From positions 1-8,977 of the forward strand of contig CAMEYZ010000080.1 of the NCBI GenBank assembly GCA_945947715.1: a stretch of DNA of 8,977 nucleotides. The letters run 5' to 3'. The position numbers and the translations under genes are program-made. Each line of letters starts with the position of its first letter. The stretch's first letter is position 1. Below, one piece after another: positions 6,978-8,977 of this stretch. The stretch is from an uncultured Clostridia bacterium. Lineage in GTDB: Bacteria; Bacillota; Clostridia; Oscillospirales; Ruminococcaceae. Below the pieces are notes generated by a model. That model was not told the DNA's origin, did not search any database, and saw only the letters and a program-made list of their open reading frames with translations.

Positions 6978-7022
6978 TAAAAAACGGCAGTGCAGAAATT
7001 ATCGTCTGCACTGCCGTATTTT
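6978..7022. terminator. Bidirectional terminator between the CPBP gene and convergent lacI
   Basis: Perfect 13-base arms at 6984-6996 and 7005-7017 (ACGGCAGTGCAGA and its complement) enclose an eight-base loop. On the plus strand the stem is followed by ATTTT. On the minus strand it is followed by at least six T residues (complement of the A run ending at 6983). It lies between the CPBP stop at 6974 and the lacI stop at 7022, so it can end both transcripts. The T tract serving lacI is the stronger one. Confidence 0.88.
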
Positions 7023-8047
7023 CATGCTTCGTCGTAATTAAGAGAAGCCACCGAATCGCGGTAGATTATGTTCCCCTTGACAACTATCATTCCGGGAGTG
7101 GATTTAGTTTTGCCCGCAGGTCTGCTAATGGAGCTGATAAGCGCTTCCACGGCTATCTGCGCCATATTTTCGGTGTTGACCTCCACTGTGGTGATGTTCG
7201 GGACGCTTATGCTGCTATAGACCGAGTTATCGAAGCCCGTGACGGAAATGTCCTTCGGAACAAGATAGCCGTTTTCCTTGAGCTGGTTTATCAGGCGGCA
7301 TGCCACCTCGTCGCAGTTGCAGACAAAGGCAGTGGGCATGATGAGGGGCAGCTCAATGGGTATCATATTTCCCGTTTCATCACGGTCACTTATTATATAG
7401 TAGTCGTGAATGGGGATATTATGCTCCAGCAGGGATTTGGAATAGCCTAAATATCTGTCCTGTATACTACTGGTGGAGTGGATATTTCCCACAAAGGCAA
7501 TGTTTTTGTGACCGTTTCTTATAAGGTAGTTGGTTATCTCGTAGATGCCGTAGAAGCTGTCCGAGATAACGCAGCGGTCAGCAGTGAGCTCGTTGTAAAA
7601 GTCAAGGAATACTATAGGTATCTTTGTATCCATGACCGCCTTTGTGTAGCTATCGGAAATCTGTCCGAGAATGATTATCCCGTCTACCCGCTGATAGAAG
7701 AATATGTCGGGCAGAATAAGAGCCTCCTCGTTTTTCAGCGTGAGAGTGTGAATGAAAGCATAATTGCCGTGAGCCTGGAGCTCCGTGGATATCGCCCGTA
7801 TAAATTTGAAGTAGAAGGAATTATCCGAAATGTACCGTTCCGCAACGATTATGCCTATGTTGTTGCTGTGAGCGGTCTTTTTGGATTGTTCGCCGCCCAC
7901 GCGGTAACCCATCTGGTCCGCTGTGCGCTTTATTTTGCTCCTGAGCTCGGCGCTGACGCCCTTTTTGCCCGAAAGAGCCTTTGATACAGCCACAACACTG
8001 ACATCCAGCTTGTCGGCTATATCCTTCATTGTCACTTTTTTGCTCAT
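7022..8047 (-). CDS. LacI-family transcriptional regulator
   Basis: This 341-residue regulator has an N-terminal helix-turn-helix (MKDIADKLDVSVVAVSKALSG, residues 7-27) and a periplasmic-binding-protein-like effector domain from about residue 63. Family landmarks include NNIGIIVAE, VDGIIILG (121-128), GHKNIAFVG (179-187), the RYLGYSKSL segment (198-206) and DISVTGFDNS (266-275). The hinge between the domains is atypical. Where relatives have Pro-Asn...Ala-Arg-x-Leu, this protein has Val50-Gly51 and Lys57. The start is the first methionine before the helix-turn-helix; its ribosome binding site is weak (AAAGCGGG about six bases upstream). It is divergent from a sugar-binding lipoprotein gene, so it probably controls that uptake locus, itself, or both. 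The inducer is unknown. Confidence 0.92.
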   Translation of the reverse strand: MSKKVTMKDIADKLDVSVVAVSKALSGKKGVSAELRSKIKRTADQMGYRVGGEQSKKTAHSNNIGIIVAERYISDNSFYFKFIRAISTELQAHGNYAFIHTLTLKNEEALILPDIFFYQRVDGIIILGQISDSYTKAVMDTKIPIVFLDFYNELTADRCVISDSFYGIYEITNYLIRNGHKNIAFVGNIHSTSSIQDRYLGYSKSLLEHNIPIHDYYIISDRDETGNMIPIELPLIMPTAFVCNCDEVACRLINQLKENGYLVPKDISVTGFDNSVYSSISVPNITTVEVNTENMAQIAVEALISSISRPAGKTKSTPGMIVVKGNIIYRDSVASLNYDEA

Positions 8048-8078
8048 GGCTTACCCGCTTTCTGTATTTTATAGTTAC

Positions 8079-8107
8079 ATTTTAGCATAACGAGATTAAT
8101 TTTTCAA
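8079..8107 (-). promoter_or_regulatory. Probable lacI promoter
   Basis: Read on the minus strand, TTGAAA (8107-8102), a 17-bp spacer and TAAAAT (8084-8079) each match the consensus at five of six positions. Transcription would begin near 8072 and leave a leader of about 25 nt to the lacI ATG at 8047. Confidence 0.6.
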
Positions 8108-8158
8108 TGGTAAAAAGCACTGATAAATGATATTAAAATTTGAACTTAGTTATCCGGT

Positions 8159-8174
8159 TAATGAAAACGGTTTT
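8159..8174. promoter_or_regulatory. LacI-type operator-like site 1
   Basis: TAATGAAAACGGTTTT contains AAAAC-G-GTTTT, a palindrome around a single central G at 8169. The first 15 bases are repeated exactly at 8273-8287. It lies about 90-100 bp upstream of the proposed lacI transcription start. Confidence 0.6.
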
Positions 8175-8272
8175 GTTAATCAGCAAGAGGTTAATTTTTA
8201 ATCAATTTTTTAAATATTTATCGCCTTAAACATTAATGAAAAATTACGTAAAGGATTAACTTTTTTGAAATA

Positions 8273-8289
8273 TAATGAAAACGGTTTCC
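8273..8289. promoter_or_regulatory. LacI-type operator-like site 2 (also cre-like)
   Basis: TAATGAAAACGGTTTCC is the second copy of the 15-base element. Its ATGAAAACGGTTTCC part also matches the catabolite-response consensus WTGNAANCGNWNNCW at 14 of 15 positions. A CcpA-like protein could therefore bind it in place of, or besides, the local LacI. A possible minus-strand promoter (TTGTAA 8297-8292, TATATT 8274-8269, 17-bp spacer) would have this site filling its spacer. Confidence 0.6.
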
Positions 8290-8319
8290 TTTTACAAGTT
8301 AAATGCTATAAAATTTACA

Positions 8320-8334
8320 AACAAACGGTTTGTT
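8320..8334. promoter_or_regulatory. LacI-type operator-like site 3
   Basis: AACAAAC-G-GTTTGTT is a perfect 15-base odd palindrome centred at 8327. It shares the AAACGGTTT core with the other two sites and is the most symmetrical of the three. It lies about 108 bp upstream of the lipoprotein promoter -35 element. Confidence 0.65.
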
Positions 8335-8441
8335 AATTGTGAAATGATAACAAAAATTTGGGGTTTTTTGGTGGCTCTCGTGCATTTTACACGAAGTTAA
8401 CAAGAATAATTTGTAAGATGTGCTACTTATTAGATTTTTTA

Positions 8442-8469
8442 TTGACAAATAAATTTCTGCGATTATAAT
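8442..8469 (+). promoter_or_regulatory. Consensus promoter of the solute-binding lipoprotein gene
   Basis: TTGACA (8442-8447), a 16-bp spacer and TATAAT (8464-8469) form a strong vegetative promoter. Transcription would start near 8476, giving a leader of about 69 nt that ends in a full AGGAGG ribosome binding site (8529-8534), ten bases before ATG 8545. No operator overlaps this promoter. Confidence 0.85.
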
Positions 8470-8544
8470 AAAAACATAGCAAATCACAAAACTAAGCTAA
8501 AAAAATCCACAAATTATTAATTAGCTACAGGAGGTTAATCTAAG

Positions 8545-8977
8545 ATGATTACAAAAATGAAGAGAGCTGCAGCAGCGCTTGCAGCAGTTGTTCTGACAGG
8601 AACCTTATTTACAGCATGTGGTGAGACTAAGACAGACTCTGACACAACTACAGCTGCCGATACAACAGCTGCAGCAGATAACGGCGGCGACGCAGCTGCA
8701 GATACAGAGGCAGCAGGAGATGACACAGCAGCTGCAGATACAGAGGCTTCTTCCGATACAGCAGCTCTCTCCGGTACTATTAAGGTACTTCACCACCGTA
8801 CAGACCGCGATCAGGACGGAACAATGGCTGAGCTCACAAAGGGCTTCAACGCACTTTATCCTGATGTAACAGTTGAGTATCAGTCCTTCACAAACTATGC
8901 TGATGATATCGCCACAATGATGCAGGCAGATAACTATGGCGACGTTGTTATGACTCCTCAGGCTCTTAAGCAGGCTG
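8545..8977 (+). CDS. Extracellular solute (sugar)-binding lipoprotein of an ABC importer, 5' part
   Basis: The frame is open to the window end and gives the first 144 residues. A lipoprotein signal peptide is clear: basic start (MITKMKR), hydrophobic stretch (8-22) and lipobox FTAC with lipidated Cys25. A low-complexity linker of Ala, Asp, Thr, Glu and Ser follows (about 26-75), of the type that holds binding proteins away from the membrane. From about residue 76 the sequence GTIKVLHHRTD, then LTKGFNALYPDVTVEYQSF and YGDVVMTP, is the N-terminal lobe pattern of family 1 solute-binding proteins for oligosaccharides. Its promoter and ribosome binding site are strong and its codons favour ACA, GCA and GCT, unlike the GC-richer codons of the upstream operons; this fits high expression. 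Divergent lacI suggests sugar-dependent control. The substrate cannot be named, and the permease genes would lie downstream. Confidence 0.88.
   Translation, partial: MITKMKRAAAALAAVVLTGTLFTACGETKTDSDTTTAADTTAAADNGGDAAADTEAAGDDTAAADTEASSDTAALSGTIKVLHHRTDRDQDGTMAELTKGFNALYPDVTVEYQSFTNYADDIATMMQADNYGDVVMTPQALKQA
8692..8747 (+). repeat. Direct repeat inside the lipoprotein linker
   Basis: A 20-base unit at 8692-8711 recurs exactly at 8728-8747, 36 bp (12 codons) downstream and in frame. It encodes AAADTEA twice. Repeat slippage of this kind can lengthen or shorten the linker without disturbing the binding domain. Confidence 0.85.

Larger units (their letters stand above)
8048..8544. other. 497-bp AT-rich divergent regulatory region
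   Basis: No convincing gene lies between lacI and the solute-binding protein. The region holds the lacI promoter near 8080-8107, three operator-like sites centred at 8169, 8283 and 8327, the strong plus-strand promoter at 8442-8469, and the lipoprotein leader with AGGAGG at 8529-8534. Short open frames exist, such as 8275-8400, but lack ribosome binding sites. The part from about 8175 to 8270 shows only AT-rich sequence with frequent TTAA; I see no defined signal in it. Confidence 0.7.

Noticed and set aside
7478..7984. 168-codon plus-strand frame opposite lacI
   Set aside because: It is the antisense shadow of a well-supported LacI protein and has no recognisable domain or ribosome binding site.
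8376..8396. Small inverted repeat TCGTG...CACGA as a terminator or attenuator
   Set aside because: The stem is only about five pairs with no T tract after it, too weak to assign a function.
8275..8400. 41-codon plus-strand frame starting MKTVSFYKLN in the divergent region
   Set aside because: It has no ribosome binding site, lies in AT-rich regulatory DNA, begins inside an operator-like site and resembles no protein I know.
8299..8487. 62-codon minus-strand frame across the lipoprotein promoter
   Set aside because: It has no ribosome binding site, its composition reflects AT-rich DNA, and it overlaps the clear TTGACA/TATAAT promoter.
8090..8540. Recurrent TTAAT/ATTAA words as a possible additional operator family
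   Set aside because: Their spacing and flanks are irregular, and the frequency is plausible from AT-rich composition alone.
8605..8869. Overlapping frames rich in Cys/Ser (minus strand) and Gln/Leu (plus strand) over the lipoprotein linker
   Set aside because: They arise from the GCA/ACA-rich low-complexity linker read in other frames and have no support of their own.

Overview
The window reads as a chromosomal segment of an anaerobic, gut- or rumen-type Firmicute, most likely Ruminococcus or a close relative. The reasons are moderate GC genes with strong AGGAGG-type ribosome binding sites, consensus TTGACA/TATAAT promoters, a clostridial-type BceRS/BceAB module, a LacI regulator beside a sugar-binding lipoprotein with an Ala/Asp/Thr/Glu-rich linker, and AT-rich intergenic DNA. 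The genus is inferred from style, not proven.

Region 1 (1-3249) is an antimicrobial-peptide detoxification module. The tail of a sensor histidine kinase (1-156) is followed by a regulator-type promoter with two ATGTAAG boxes exactly 21 bp apart. Then come a BceA-type ATPase (266-1027), a BceB-type FtsX-fold permease with a very acidic extracellular domain (1027-3057), and a 50-residue single-helix membrane protein (3062-3214) that has no ordinary annotation. A terminator (3221-3249) starts six bases after the small gene. The small gene sits where VraH sits in the staphylococcal VraDEH system.

Region 2 (3288-7017) is a second, independently regulated envelope operon. A perfect TTGACA-N17-TATAAT promoter carries two TGTATA-type palindromes. 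It drives a short YtrA-type GntR repressor, a YtrB-like ATPase, two different ABC-2 type permeases and a CPBP-family intramembrane protease. The genes touch or overlap (1-bp gaps, TAATG, 11-bp overlap), so they are very probably one translationally coupled transcript. It ends at a 13-bp-stem terminator shared with the convergent lacI gene.

Region 3 (7022-8977) is a carbohydrate uptake locus. A LacI-family regulator on the minus strand is divergent from an extracellular solute-binding lipoprotein that is cut by the window end. Their 497-bp AT-rich spacer holds three AAACGGTTT operator-like sites and a promoter for each gene. The transporter permeases presumably lie beyond the window.

The regions appear to be three adjacent transcription units. 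The first two plausibly cooperate in envelope stress or antimicrobial-peptide defence. The most interesting observations are the small membrane protein at the end of the bce operon, the CPBP protease locked into the YtrBCD-like operon, and the three-operator array with its atypical LacI hinge.
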